Below, piece by piece: positions 47,399 through 56,122 of a stretch of DNA of 64,000 nucleotides. Below the pieces are notes generated by a model that made no database searches, had not been told where the DNA came from, and saw nothing but the letters and a program-made list of their open reading frames with translations. The DNA lies in contig CAWIZJ010000015.1 in the NCBI GenBank assembly GCA_963840535.1, forward strand, positions 17,719 through 81,718. Direction: 5' to 3'. The position numbers and the translations under genes were made by a program. Origin of the DNA: VAZQ01 sp963840535. GTDB taxonomy: Bacteria; Pseudomonadota; Alphaproteobacteria; Rhizobiales; Xanthobacteraceae. Numbering within the stretch: position 1 is the stretch's first letter; every line of letters begins with the position of its first letter.

Positions 47399-48126
47399 CG
47401 GCGTTCATCTTCTGTCGGGCGATCGACCGCGATTTGGCCCTTCCGCGGCCGGAAATTGAGGAAGTCGCGTAGGATGAGCATGGTGATCTGCCAGTCCGTG
47501 CGGAACGGCATCATCTTGCGCTGGCCGCCGATGCGCGCGGGCTCGTGCGCCGGAATCTCGGTCACCCGCAGCCCGGCACGCGCGAAGCGCGTCGAGCTCT
47601 GGCAGGGCCAGCTCAGGCCCGGCGCATCGAGCGCGAGCGCGAGGGCGGCGCGACGGCGATAGGCGCGAAATCCGACCAGCACGTCGGTATAGCTGGTCCC
47701 GAACAGGATGTTCACGATGCGTGTGAACATCCAGTTGCCGAACGCCGTCAGCCGGTCGTCGTCGTCGCTCCTCGCTCCGTCGCGATAGCGCGAGCCGATA
47801 ACCAGGTCGTAGCCTTCTCTCACCTTCGCGATGATGCGTGGGATGTCCTCGGGAAGGGAGATTCCGTCGGGATTGAACTCCACGACGATGTCCCCCTTGG
47901 CCATGCGCATCGCCTCCAGCAGGCCCTCGCCGTAGCCGCGGACGGTCTGTCGATGCACCCTCAGACCGGCGGCGCGCAGATATTCCACTGTGCCGTCGGT
48001 CGAGCCGCCGTCGACCACGATGATCTCGTCGACCCAACCCCTGCGAAGCTGTGGAACGATGACCCGGACGGCTTCGATCTCGTCGAGAGTGGGCAACAGC
48101 AGCGTCGTCGTCGGCGCGTCGGTCAC
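47245..48126 (-). CDS. Glycosyltransferase family 2, copy B (GT domain intact)
   Basis: From GTG 48126 the GT2 domain is complete: TLLLPTLDEIEAVRVIVPQL, VVDGGSTDGTVEYLRAAGL, LLEAMRMAKGDIVVEFNPDG, SRYRDGARSDDDDR, and C-terminal RKMMPFRTDWQITMLILRDF. A one-base loss near 47406 (GCGTTCATC against GCGTTGCATC in copy A) moves the frame, so the last 50 or so residues (to 47245) are out-of-frame methyltransferase sequence. In copy A the same point is read straight into the methyltransferase. GT2 enzymes of this type transfer a sugar to polyprenyl phosphate. Confidence 0.8.
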   Translation of the reverse strand: MTDAPTTTLLLPTLDEIEAVRVIVPQLRRGWVDEIIVVDGGSTDGTVEYLRAAGLRVHRQTVRGYGEGLLEAMRMAKGDIVVEFNPDGISLPEDIPRIIAKVREGYDLVIGSRYRDGARSDDDDRLTAFGNWMFTRIVNILFGTSYTDVLVGFRAYRRRAALALALDAPGLSWPCQSSTRFARAGLRVTEIPAHEPARIGGQRKMMPFRTDWQITMLILRDFLNFRPRKGQIAVDRPTEDERRWPPWTTPAIDCRTSCCSAARSAAPTTSPTSSGLRRNSSPRASLAATTRMT

Positions 48127-49082
48127 TCGACCCCCATCTCGACGGCGACATTCTCGAGATACCAATCGTACGTCAGTTTCAGGCCTTCCGGGATTCCGAT
48201 CTGGGCGGTCCAGCCGAGCTGCGCGGCGCGCTCCACGTTCATCAGCTTCCTCGGCATCCCGTCGGGCTTGCCGGCATCGAACACGATCTCGCCCGCGTAG
48301 CCCACGATGTCCTTGATCAGATGGGCGAGGTCGCGAATCGAGATATCCCGGCCGAGCCCGACATTGACGAAGGCGCCGGTATCGCGCGCGTCGATCATTT
48401 CGCATGAAGTGGAGCATGGCGTCGGCGAGGTCGTCGACGAAGAGCAGCTCGCGCCGGGAGGTGCCGGTGCCCCACACCTCGACCGCGGGCAGCCGCCGGC
48501 GTTTGGCCTGGTCGAACTTGTAGATGAGCGCGGACACCACGTGCGATCGCTCCGGCTCGAAATGGTCGCCGTATCCGTAGACGTTGCATGGCATGAGGCT
48601 GATGAAGTTGGTGCCGTATTGTCTGTTCGAGTATTCGCACAGCTTGATGCCGGCGATCTTGGCGATGGCGTAGCCCTCGTTGGTCGGCTCGAAGGCGCCG
48701 GTGAGCACGTCGTCCTCGTGCATCGGCTGCGGACAGTCGCGCGGATAGACGCAGGAGCTGCCGAGAAACAACAGCTTTCCTGACCTCGGCGATGCGCGCG
48801 GCGTGGATCAGCATGCATCGCGATCATCGCGTTCTCGTACAGGAACTCGACCGGATGGGAGACGCTCGCGCCGATGCCGCCGATGTGGCCGGCGAGATGG
48901 AACACGTAGTCGACGGCATTGTCGGCGAAGTATTGGCTGGTGGCGGCCTGGTCGCGCAGGTCGAGCTCGCGCGAGGAGGGTGCCGATATGTGCTCGTGCC
49001 CTTCTTGCCGCAGCCGTTTGATCAGCGCCCGGCCGACCATCCCGCTGCCGCCCGTAACGAGGGTGCGCGCCTTCTGCTCCAT
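48123..49082 (-). pseudogene. GDP-L-fucose synthase-like epimerase/reductase, copy B (frameshifted)
   Basis: The sequence matches copy A closely but carries single-base insertions near 48398, 48780 and 48811 relative to it. The frame is broken after FLYENAMIAMH and restored only in pieces. All catalytic segments (SSCVYP, YAIAKI) are present in one frame or another. Whether these are true mutations or sequencing errors cannot be told from the sequence. Confidence 0.8.
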
Positions 49083-49170
49083 GCCGGCGTTGGCCTTAGC
49101 AACCGCTGCCGGGGCGGTCAACGCACGTGAACGCGCCGGTTCGTGGCCGCGCGGAGCTGTGCGCCGGCGC

Positions 49171-50080
49171 TCAGCCGTGCTTGATGAAGGACCCGTTGCG
49201 CAGTTCGGTCACCGCCTGCTGCAGCTCCGCCTTGGTGTTCATGACGATCGGGCCGTACCAGGCGACCGGCTCCTCGATCGGTTTGCCCGACACCAGCAGG
49301 AACCGGATCCCTTGCGCGCCGGCCTCGACCGTCACCTCGTCGCCGCTGTCGAACAGCACCAGCGACCGGTTTCCGGTCTGCTCGCGCACCAGTGCCTCGC
49401 CCTGCGCATCGGCCTTCTCGGTCAACACGCCGAACGGCTGCGAGGCGCCCGAGAACGTACCCGACCCCTCGAACACGTAGGCGAAGGCATGCCGATAGGT
49501 CTCCACCGGCAAGGTCTTGCGGTGCCCGGGCGGCACCGAAATGTCGAGATAGCGCGGCTCGGCCGCAATTCCGTCGACCGGCCCCGGCTTGCCCCGGAAG
49601 TCGCCGCAGATCACCCGCACGCGGGTGCCGTCGTCGTCGCAGGAGGTCCGGGATCTCTCCGGCGGGAATGTCCTGATAGCGCGGCGCGGTCATCTTCAGC
49701 GTGGAGGGCAGATTGGCCCACAGCTGGAAGCCGTGCATGCGCCCGCGCGCATCGCCCTGCGGCATTTCCTGGTGGAGGATCCCGCTCCCGGCCGTCATCC
49801 ATTGCACGTCCCCGGCCCCCAAGGTGCCCTTGTTGCCCAGGCTGTCGCCGTGATCGACCGTGCCCGCGAGCACGTAGGTGATGGTCTCGATCCCGCGATG
49901 CGGGTGCCAGGGGAAGCCGGCCCGGTAGTCGTCCGGACGGTCGTTGCGGAAATCGTCGAGCAGCAGGAACGGATCGAACTCGCCAGTCTCCCCGAACCCG
50001 AAGGCGCGGTGGAGCTTTACCCCGGCGCCTTCGAGGGTGGGGGTGGACTTGACGATCCGCTTCACCGGACGGATGGACAT
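49171..50080 (-). pseudogene. Pirin-family protein, copy B (one frameshift)
   Basis: It is almost identical to copy A, but one extra base near 49642 (GCAGGAGGTCC against GCACAGATCC) shifts the frame between IPDL and MRVICGDF. The N-terminal half (from ATG 50080) and the C-terminal half are each intact. The extra base would remove the second cupin domain if real. Confidence 0.82.
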
Positions 50081-50253
50081 GATGAATGACCTTTTTTGCT
50101 GTCGACGGCGTATGTGGGCACGGCGGTTCCCCTCGTCCAGACGTCCGATTCCGGCCATCCCATTCCACAATACCGCCTCGCTGCTTCCTTCAGATGGTCC
50201 AACGTCTGCGGCAGTAAGGCACCATCGGGCGTAAAAGAGTGGGGAGTGCGAAC

Positions 50254-50400
50254 ATGTGGGCGTGGGCGTTATTCCGAAGAATCGCTGGGATCTTTCGCGG
50301 TCGCTATCGGCCGGAGCGGCACTACATGCGCGGTCCGGGTCCGAAATGGCTGGCGGCGCACGGCGGGATGCCGGCGCGTGTCAGGGGGCGGTTGCAGTAA
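50254..50400 (+). CDS. Small conserved basic protein, copy B (48 residues)
   Basis: The frame repeats that of copy A, with the same start (MWAWALFRRIAGIFRGRYRP) and length, ending VRGRLQ instead of VRGQAR. The coding stretch is essentially unchanged while the DNA just after it differs strongly between copies. The same ribosome site, GGGGAG, precedes it. Confidence 0.45.
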   Translation: MWAWALFRRIAGIFRGRYRPERHYMRGPGPKWLAAHGGMPARVRGRLQ

Positions 50401-50591
50401 GGCACAGTCGGCATCACGGTCCGCGGCTCCGGCGCGAAGATCGCGACCGGCCCGCTTGCCCGCTCGAAGCGGGCACCAGGGGTGTGCGCAGCCGCATCCG
50501 GCGGCGTGCGCCCGGACATCGGTTGTGCCACATCGCATGACCCGATAACGTCTTGCCCGGATGGTTTTATGCTTCGGGGAGGCGCCGCCTC

Positions 50592-50765
50592 ATGCCGCTC
50601 GGCTCGCCGTCCGTCGTCTGCAAGCGACGATTTCAGCCTCGTGCTGGTGAAGCCGACCCATTACTGCGACGACGGTTACCCGATCCGCTGGTTTCGTTCG
50701 GCGATCCCGTCGAACTCCCTGGCCTGCATCTACGGCGTTGCCAGGGACTGTGCCGAGCGCGGTGC
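50592..50765 (+). pseudogene. N-terminal fragment of a B12-binding radical-SAM protein, copy B
   Basis: The same fragment as in copy A reads LVLVKPTHYCDDGYPIRWF and then SAIPSNSLACIYGVARDCAERG. It extends about ten residues further than in copy A before running into dctP sequence. One extra T near 50634 shifts the first residues relative to the rest. The extra GVARDCAERG fits radical-SAM homologues, so the joint with dctP is at about 50765, possibly with a few ambiguous bases. Confidence 0.6.
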
Positions 50766-51199
50766 CGATGCCGCTCAGCGAGGTGCTGCCCTCGCTCCAG
50801 CGGGGCGTCATCGACGGTACGATGAGCGCTACCGGGATCTTCGTCGCATTCAAGATGAACGATGCGGTCAAGACCATCACCATCACCAACGATACTCACC
50901 TCGTGTCGTATGCGGCGGTCAGCAAGGTGTGGCTCGAGAAGCTTCCTGCCGACCTGCAGAAGATCGTGCGCGACGTCGGCCGGGAGGTTCAAGTCGGGAA
51001 TGTGGCCTGGGAGGTGGAGTTCAACGCGCTCCAGGGCAAGCGCTGGGAAGAGCTCGGCGGCACCCTTCATACGCTGCCGTCCGAGGATCTCAAGAAGATG
51101 GCGGAGCTGCTCGCCAGCGTCGGCGACGACGTGTCGAAGGATCAGCCGGAAGTGATCGACATGCTCAAGCGGATGCGCGCGGTCACGGCCAGGCACTGA
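50738..51199 (+). pseudogene. C-terminal half of a TRAP transporter substrate-binding protein DctP
   Basis: About 150 residues of a DctP-type protein remain: SAVPMPLSEVLPSLQRGVIDG, then VKTITITNDTHLVSYAAVSKVWLEKLPADLQKIV and KRWEELGGTLHTLPSEDLKKM. The N-terminal half, including the signal peptide, is missing and replaced by the end of duplication copy B. The dctQ and dctM genes follow intact, so the transporter has probably lost its binding protein unless another supplies it. Confidence 0.8.
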
Positions 51200-51316
51200 G
51201 AGCACGGCTTTGGCACTCTTCGCGGCGGTTCGGATACCGTGCTGCCGCGGGCTGCGAGGATATCCTCCCCCGCCATCTCCATGCTTCCAGCGCGGGATTC
51301 GATAGCGTTGACTGTC

Positions 51317-51393
51317 GTGGCCGGGCCTGTCCCGGCCACCCACGCCTTTGCGGCCGAAAGAAAGACGTGGATGCCCGCGACGCGCGCGGGCAT
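51317..51393. repeat. Compound REP-type palindrome
   Basis: Two adjacent hairpins are present: GTGGCCGGG/CCCGGCCAC (51317-51339, 5-base loop) and ATGCCCGCG/CGCGGGCAT (51371-51393, 5-base loop). They are linked by a short CACG...CGTG pairing, which gives a Y-shaped structure. This arrangement (CGTGGCCGGG ... CCCGGCCAC ... GGATGCCCGCG) is a widespread repetitive element of Bradyrhizobium-like genomes. It lies between the dctP remnant and dctQ. Confidence 0.75.
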
Positions 51394-51459
51394 GACGGCG
51401 GAGAGAGCGGCTCAACCTGATCGAATATACGCTCCGATGCCGACAGGAGTGGCGAGGCC

Positions 51460-52017
51460 GTGACATTCGCCGGCGCGCTGCGCATCGTCCTGCGCGAGAT
51501 CCCGCGCGCGGTGATCGGCCTCATTCTGCTCGCCGCGATCGGCATCAACTTCGCCAACATCGTCGGCCGCTACGTCTTTCTCGCGCCGCTGGCGTGGGCG
51601 GAGGAGGTGCTGAGCTTCCTGGTCATCTGGGGCGTCCTGGTCGGCGCCTCGGCGGTGACCTACGACCGCCGCCACCTGGTGATGGACCTGTTCGTCGGCG
51701 GCTTTCCGCCGTTGCTGCGGCGCATTGTCGACGCTCTGGCACTCGCCTGTCTTGTCGGTTTCAGCCTGTTCGCCAGCATGCAGGCCTGGGCCATCGTCAA
51801 GGTGATGGCGGGCAACGGGCAGGTCAGCATCACCGCCGGCATCCCGATGACCGTTCCTTACTTCGCGTTCGTGCTCGGTTTCGCGATGATCGCGGTGGCG
51901 GCGGTCGTCGAAGCGGTATTGCGTTGGCGCGGCGACGCGTTCGCTGCCGCGCGACGGCACCGGACATTGAGGACGCCGTCATGCTGTGGACGATGGCGAT
52001 CCTGCCGCTCCTCCTGA
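51460..52017 (+). CDS. TRAP transporter small membrane subunit DctQ
   Basis: This 185-residue protein (GTG start, GGAG-like AGGAGTGGCGAGG upstream) has four membrane segments and the DctQ signatures NIVGRYVFLAPLAWAEEVLSFLVIWGVLVGASAVTYDRRHLVMDL and ITAGIPMTVPYFAFVLGFAMIAVAAVVE. It pairs with DctM to form the membrane part of a TRAP transporter for organic acids. It overlaps dctM by 37 bases. Confidence 0.9.
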   Translation: MTFAGALRIVLREIPRAVIGLILLAAIGINFANIVGRYVFLAPLAWAEEVLSFLVIWGVLVGASAVTYDRRHLVMDLFVGGFPPLLRRIVDALALACLVGFSLFASMQAWAIVKVMAGNGQVSITAGIPMTVPYFAFVLGFAMIAVAAVVEAVLRWRGDAFAAARRHRTLRTPSCCGRWRSCRSS

Positions 52018-53255
52018 TGGTGCTCGGCTTTCCGTTCTTTCTCGTCCTGCTGGCGACGACCACCATTGCCTTCGTCGGCCTCACGCAGGTGCCGCCGGTC
52101 GCGATTCTGCAGATCATGTTCGGCAGCATCGGGCATTTCGCGCTGCTCGCCGTGCCGTTCTTCATCTTCGCCGGCGAATTGATGGGGCGCGGCGGGATGG
52201 CGCGCCGGCTCATCGTCCTGGTGATGGCCATGTTCGGCGGCTTTCGCGGCAGCCTCCCGATCACCACCGTTGGCGCCGCCGCGCTCTACGGCTCGATCTC
52301 CGGCTCGACCGCGGCAACGGTCGCGGCGCTCGGCCCGCTGTTCTATCCGCAGCTGCGCAGGTCCGGCTACAACGAGAAATTCTCGACCGGCGTCATCACC
52401 TGTGCCGGCTACCTCGACAATATCATCCCGCCCTCGATCGCGATGATCCTGTTTTGCGCGGTCGCGGAGCAGTCGGTGATCAAGCTGTTCGCGGCCGGCA
52501 TCATCCCGGGCCTGCTGCTGGCCGCGCTGATGGCGATCTACATCTACCTCTACGCCCGCAATCGGGATGTGCAGGAAGGAACGCCGTTCCGGTGGCGCGC
52601 CTTCGGGGTGGCGCTGAGGGAAGGCGCCTGGGCGCTCGGCGCGCCGGTGATCATCTTCGGCGGGCTCTATGGCGGCGTGTTCTCGCCGACCGAGGCCGCC
52701 GGCGCGGCCTGCGTCTACGTTGCCGTCGTCACCATGTTCGTCCACCGCGAGATCGGATGGCGCGAGTTCTGGGACGTGTCGGTGACCTCGATGTATCTGA
52801 CCGCACAGATCTTCCTGATTGTCGCGGTCGCCGGCGTGTTTTCCTGGCTGCTCACCACCAACGGCGTGCCGCAGGCGGCGATCGGCTTCATGGAGCATCT
52901 CGAGCTGCGGCCTTGGCAGGTGCTTCTGGTGATCAACGTCTTCCTGCTGCTGGTCGGCTGTTTCATCGACACCGCCTCGGCGATCCTGGTGCTCACGCCG
53001 CTGCTGATGCCGATCGCAACCGCGGCCGGCGTCGATCCCATCCACTTCGGCATCATCGTGGTGGTGAACCTGAGCATCGGCACGTTCACACCGCCGTTCG
53101 GCATCAACATCTTCGTGGCGCAGTCGATCTTCCATGTGCCGCTGCGCAGCATCTATGCCGGGCTGGTGCCGTTCATCGCGGTCGCGATCGTCGGGTTGAT
53201 GATATTGACCTACGTGCCGGGATTGTCGTTGTGGATCTTGAAGTATGTCGGATAG
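51981..53255 (+). CDS. TRAP transporter large membrane subunit DctM
   Basis: This 424-residue protein has about 12 membrane segments. Family segments are AVPFFIFAGELMGRGGMARRLI, GAAALYGSISGSTAATVAALGPLFYPQLRRSGYNEKFSTGVITCAGYLDNIIPPSI, and FGGLYGGVFSPTEAAGAACVYV. The protein ends PPFGINIFVAQSIFHVPLRSIYAGLVPFIAV. It is the ion-coupled permease of the TRAP system, driven by Na+. Transported acid unknown; the downstream racemase/isomerase fragment hints at a dicarboxylate such as maleate or a malonate derivative. Confidence 0.93.
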   Translation: MLWTMAILPLLLMVLGFPFFLVLLATTTIAFVGLTQVPPVAILQIMFGSIGHFALLAVPFFIFAGELMGRGGMARRLIVLVMAMFGGFRGSLPITTVGAAALYGSISGSTAATVAALGPLFYPQLRRSGYNEKFSTGVITCAGYLDNIIPPSIAMILFCAVAEQSVIKLFAAGIIPGLLLAALMAIYIYLYARNRDVQEGTPFRWRAFGVALREGAWALGAPVIIFGGLYGGVFSPTEAAGAACVYVAVVTMFVHREIGWREFWDVSVTSMYLTAQIFLIVAVAGVFSWLLTTNGVPQAAIGFMEHLELRPWQVLLVINVFLLLVGCFIDTASAILVLTPLLMPIATAAGVDPIHFGIIVVVNLSIGTFTPPFGINIFVAQSIFHVPLRSIYAGLVPFIAVAIVGLMILTYVPGLSLWILKYVG

Positions 53256-53289
53256 TGCTGATGCGCTGGCGGACCAGGAGAGCTGACTC

Positions 53290-53436
53290 ATGTGGCGACC
53301 GGACGGAGCGGGTTGGCGCGCACGCATCGGAGTGTTGACCCCACATCTCGATCCCGTACCGGAAACCGAGTTCGGGGCCATGGCGCCGGAAGGGGTTTCG
53401 ATCCATGCGGCACGGGTGCCTTACGGTGTCCTCGAC
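53290..53436 (+). pseudogene. N-terminal fragment of an Asp/Glu racemase / maleate isomerase-family gene, cut by the integrated element
   Basis: An ATG with AGGAGA upstream opens MWRPDGAGWRARIGVLTPHL followed by DPVPETEFGAMAPEGVSIHAARVPYG. This is the conserved start of maleate cis-trans isomerase/arylmalonate decarboxylase-like proteins of about 240 residues. Similarity ends at about 53435, after which the sequence changes character and leads to an integrase. The remaining four fifths of the gene are not found in the window. Confidence 0.7.
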
Positions 53437-53459
53437 CGTGGTTGCCGTCTTTCGTGGCC

Positions 53460-53535
53460 TAACGAAGCCTCGCAAAAACCCACCGCTCAACCCTCCAGCA
53501 ATGCCCGATTTCATTGGACTGATGAGGCTTCGTTA
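53460..53535. repeat. 12-base inverted repeat ahead of the integrase
   Basis: TAACGAAGCCTC (53460-53471) and GAGGCTTCGTTA (53524-53535) are perfect inverted copies, 52 bases apart. They lie between the broken racemase gene and the integrase start. Such pairs can be arm-type binding sites of an integrase/excisionase or an operator. No second copy of the motif was found further right. Confidence 0.55.
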
Positions 53536-53609
53536 GCTATGTTAGTCACATGCCATTCGTCGCATATCACCCTCGTCTCATTACCCACCGGTTACCCGGA
53601 GGATCCACG

Positions 53610-54947
53610 GTGTCGAAACCGCTGACCGCTGCCGCCGTCGCCAAAATGAAGCCCGGCAAGGACCGTCGCGAGATCCCCGACGGTGGTTGTCCGGGGCTCT
53701 ATCTCATCATCCAGCCATCCGGTGCCAAGGGCTGGGCCTTGCGATACCGCCGGCCTGATGATCGCCCGGCGAAGCTCGTGCTGGGTTCGGTGTACTTCGA
53801 CGGTGCGGGCGATGAGCCCAACATCGTGCCTGCGATCGGCGGCCATCTCACGCTCGCTGCTGCGCATGCGCTGGTGGCCACCTGCGTCACGAGATCGCCC
53901 AGGGCCGCGACCCGGCTACTGCACACACCGGGAGAAGCGAAGCGGCGCGCCGCCGCCGAACATGCTGCCGCGAACACGTTCGCTGGCGCTGCGCGCGATT
54001 TCATCGCGCAATATGCGCGGCCGAAGGTGCGGCGCTGGCAGGAACTGTCGCGGCTCCTCGGCCTGCAGCCCGGTGACGACCTTGCCACGATACCGAACGG
54101 CCTCGCGGAGCGATGGGCCGGTCGGCCGATCACGGAGATCGACGGCCACGACATTCATGCCGTTGTTGACGAGACGCGCCGCTTCGGCGCGCCCGGTTCT
54201 CGCCGACGCAGCGACGGGCCAACCGAAGCGCGCGCGCGGGCCATGTACAGCGTGTTGTCCAAGATGTTCGCTTGGCTCGTGCAGCACCGGCGCGTTGCCG
54301 TGAACCCGTGCGCGAGCGTGCATAGGCCGGAAACGCCGAAGGCGCGCGATCGTGTGTTGACCAATGACGAGATCGGCGCGTTCTGGCGGGCGACCGAGCG
54401 TCGGCGGTCAGTTCACCGGGCCGTTCAAGCTGCTGCGCTCACCGGCTGTCGGCGTGACGAGGTCGGCGGTATGCGGTGGGAAGAGCTGAGCGAGGACGGC
54501 ACCGCCTGGACGATCCCCGGAAGCAGGACGAAAAACCACAGGGCGCATGTTGTGCCGTTGCCGCCGCTGGCGCGCGAGATCCTGGCCGGCGTCGAGCGTA
54601 TCGAGGGCTGCCTTGCGTGTTCTCGGCAACGGCAAGTCGCGCTCGCCGGATGGCCGAAGATCAAGGCGCGCCTCGACGCGGCGATGAAGCCGGCCGCGCC
54701 ATGGGTGTTGCACGATCTGCGTCGGACCGCCGCCACTGGCATGGCCGAGCTTGGCATTGCGCCGCACATTGTCGAGGCGGTGCTCAACCACGTCTGCGGT
54801 GCCAAGGCTGGTGTGGCGGGCGTGTACAACAGGGCAGTCTACGCGCCGGAGAAAAAGGCTGCGCTCGAGCGTTGGGCGGCGCACGTGGCCGGCCTCGTGT
54901 CCGGCAAGCCGGCGAACGTCGTGACGATGGCGCGGGCGCAAACGTAG
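53610..54947 (+). CDS. Tyrosine-type integrase (P4-like)
   Basis: This 445-residue recombinase starts at GTG 53610 with GGAGG seven bases upstream. The N-terminal DUF4102-type arm-binding domain (LTAAAVAKMKPGKDRREIPDGGCPGLYLIIQPSG) precedes the core-binding and catalytic domains. Catalytic segments are ALTGCRRDEVGGMRWEEL (Arg), VLHDLRRTAATGMAELG (His-x-x-Arg), LNHVCG (His/Trp position) and VYNRAVY (Tyr). Between about 53885 and 53930 the expected RHEIAQGRDPATAH appears in another frame, so two compensating indels are likely there. It would integrate or excise the element beginning at about 53.43 kb. Confidence 0.9.
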   Translation: MSKPLTAAAVAKMKPGKDRREIPDGGCPGLYLIIQPSGAKGWALRYRRPDDRPAKLVLGSVYFDGAGDEPNIVPAIGGHLTLAAAHALVATCVTRSPRAATRLLHTPGEAKRRAAAEHAAANTFAGAARDFIAQYARPKVRRWQELSRLLGLQPGDDLATIPNGLAERWAGRPITEIDGHDIHAVVDETRRFGAPGSRRRSDGPTEARARAMYSVLSKMFAWLVQHRRVAVNPCASVHRPETPKARDRVLTNDEIGAFWRATERRRSVHRAVQAAALTGCRRDEVGGMRWEELSEDGTAWTIPGSRTKNHRAHVVPLPPLAREILAGVERIEGCLACSRQRQVALAGWPKIKARLDAAMKPAAPWVLHDLRRTAATGMAELGIAPHIVEAVLNHVCGAKAGVAGVYNRAVYAPEKKAALERWAAHVAGLVSGKPANVVTMARAQT

Positions 54948-55049
54948 AATACGAACGGCGCGGCTAGGTAGGCCAGACCGAAAACCCGGGACCGTGAACC
55001 GGGCCGCCGCGTCTTCCTCACTACGGGCGCGGATACGGAGGTGCATCCT

Positions 55050-55331
55050 ATGCTCACCAAGAATGATCCAGCAGCGCCGGTCGGCGGCAGTGAGCTATCC
55101 GATGACGAGCTCGATCGGATTTTCCTCATCGCGGAAGTGCCGGAGGAAAACCGGCGCAGGGTGGCCGACGGCCTACGGTTCATGCTGGAGCGCTGGAACG
55201 CCCGTGGACCTGAGCTTGTCAATTCAATGGTATGGATGCAGATCGGCGGCCACCCGGCGCACGATCCCGATATGGAATGGAGCCGAGAGGGGCTCTATTG
55301 CGCCAAGGAAAAAAGGACAAAAGACGAGTAG
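55050..55331 (+). CDS. Hypothetical protein of the integrated element
   Basis: This 93-residue protein starts at an ATG with GGAGG eight bases upstream. It is acidic and charged (LSDDELDRIFLIAEVPEENRRRVADGLRFML), likely helical, ending in a lysine-rich tail. I do not recognise a family. It follows the integrase in the same direction and has gene-like codon use. Confidence 0.55.
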   Translation: MLTKNDPAAPVGGSELSDDELDRIFLIAEVPEENRRRVADGLRFMLERWNARGPELVNSMVWMQIGGHPAHDPDMEWSREGLYCAKEKRTKDE

Positions 55332-55824
55332 CGGGTGAGTTCGCTACGATGGTGGAGGAGAAACTCAGGTGGGTGTTGGAGATCATGATCCCGCCGGATG
55401 ACTTCCGAATCGCCTCGGAGTGGCAGCCACCTGGGGTCAGAAAAAGCCGGGGACGTGGCGCAACATCGCGCGCTCAACTACCTGATCTTTGACCTGAACG
55501 TCATATTCTCCAAGGACAAATTTGAATGACCTTTGGGGTGACAAGCGCACCGGCAAAGCAAGAGGCAGGCTACCGGAAGTGCTGGAGATCTTGCGGCCGG
55601 CACCTGCGGGACAACATCGTGCCCAAGAACCTGGACGAGACAACGCTAGGCGGGCGAAAATATATCCTCTCCTTATCGGCATCGGCGAAGGAGAGAACGT
55701 CAATCGGGCTCGAAGGCCGTCAAAAAGCTCTCCAAGTTAGCCGATTTCGTCGTAAAATTTGACGGGTATTGCGTCCACGTCAATCTGACTAAATTGAGAG
55801 GCTCTGCAAACGACGGAGCCCTCC
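55332..55824. other. Stretch with no supported gene in the integrated element
   Basis: About 490 bases with lower GC than the flanks. Several short frames exist on both strands, none with recognisable similarity or steady codon bias. TTGAATGACC and TAAAATTTGACGGG are AT-rich spots that could serve as promoters for the regulator that follows. Confidence 0.35.
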
Positions 55825-56122
55825 ATGTCTATGATTGATCATCTCGTCCCCGACCCTGCCGTTGCCAAGGAGTTGGGGCCGCACCTTGGTGACGCTATAT
55901 CGCTGGGATCGCGATCCCGCCAAGGTTAACCTGGGCTGGCCGCCGCAGATCAAGATCGGCGGCCGCAATTACCGCTCTAGGCAACACCTCGAACAATTCA
56001 AGGCCAACCTGATCCAGCGCGCGCTCTCCGAGCAGCGGCCAGGTCGGAGGCCACCCTGGTCGAGGCCAACGAGGGGGCCCCGTGATCCATGGCCTCCAGA
56101 CATACGAACCCCGCGCTGGTGA
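55825..56122 (+). CDS. AlpA/excisionase-like helix-turn-helix protein (one frameshift)
   Basis: The ATG at 55825 gives MSMIDHLVPDPAVAKELG. A one-base shift near 55883 then leads to TLVTLYRWDRDPAKVNLGWPPQIKIGGRNYRSRQHLEQFKANL. VAKELG...TLYRWDRDP is the helix-turn-helix of the MerR-like excisionase/AlpA family, and the following wing (PPQIKIGGRNYRSRQHLEQF) is typical. Such proteins control excision of integrated elements. The last 30 residues are proline-rich and may be out of frame. Confidence 0.65.

Larger units (their letters stand above)
46236..50736. repeat. Tandem duplication, copy B
   Basis: This is the second, direct copy of the 41578-46235 segment. Gene order and orientation are the same. 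The glycosyltransferase part is intact here but broken in copy A; the epimerase/reductase and pirin genes are broken here but intact in copy A. The leftmost 1 kb (46236-47250) is heavily degraded, with many lost bases at homopolymers. Between 45899-46060 and 50401-50560 the copies also differ more than elsewhere. Confidence 0.85.

Noticed and set aside
41578..50736. CRISPR or short tandem repeat array
   Set aside because: The repetition is a single 4.6-kb gene module present twice, with no spacer pattern; no CRISPR-type repeat was seen anywhere in the window.
53436..53610. tRNA gene as integration target
   Set aside because: No tRNA-like cloverleaf or T-arm consensus was found near the integrase; the left neighbour is a protein-coding fragment.
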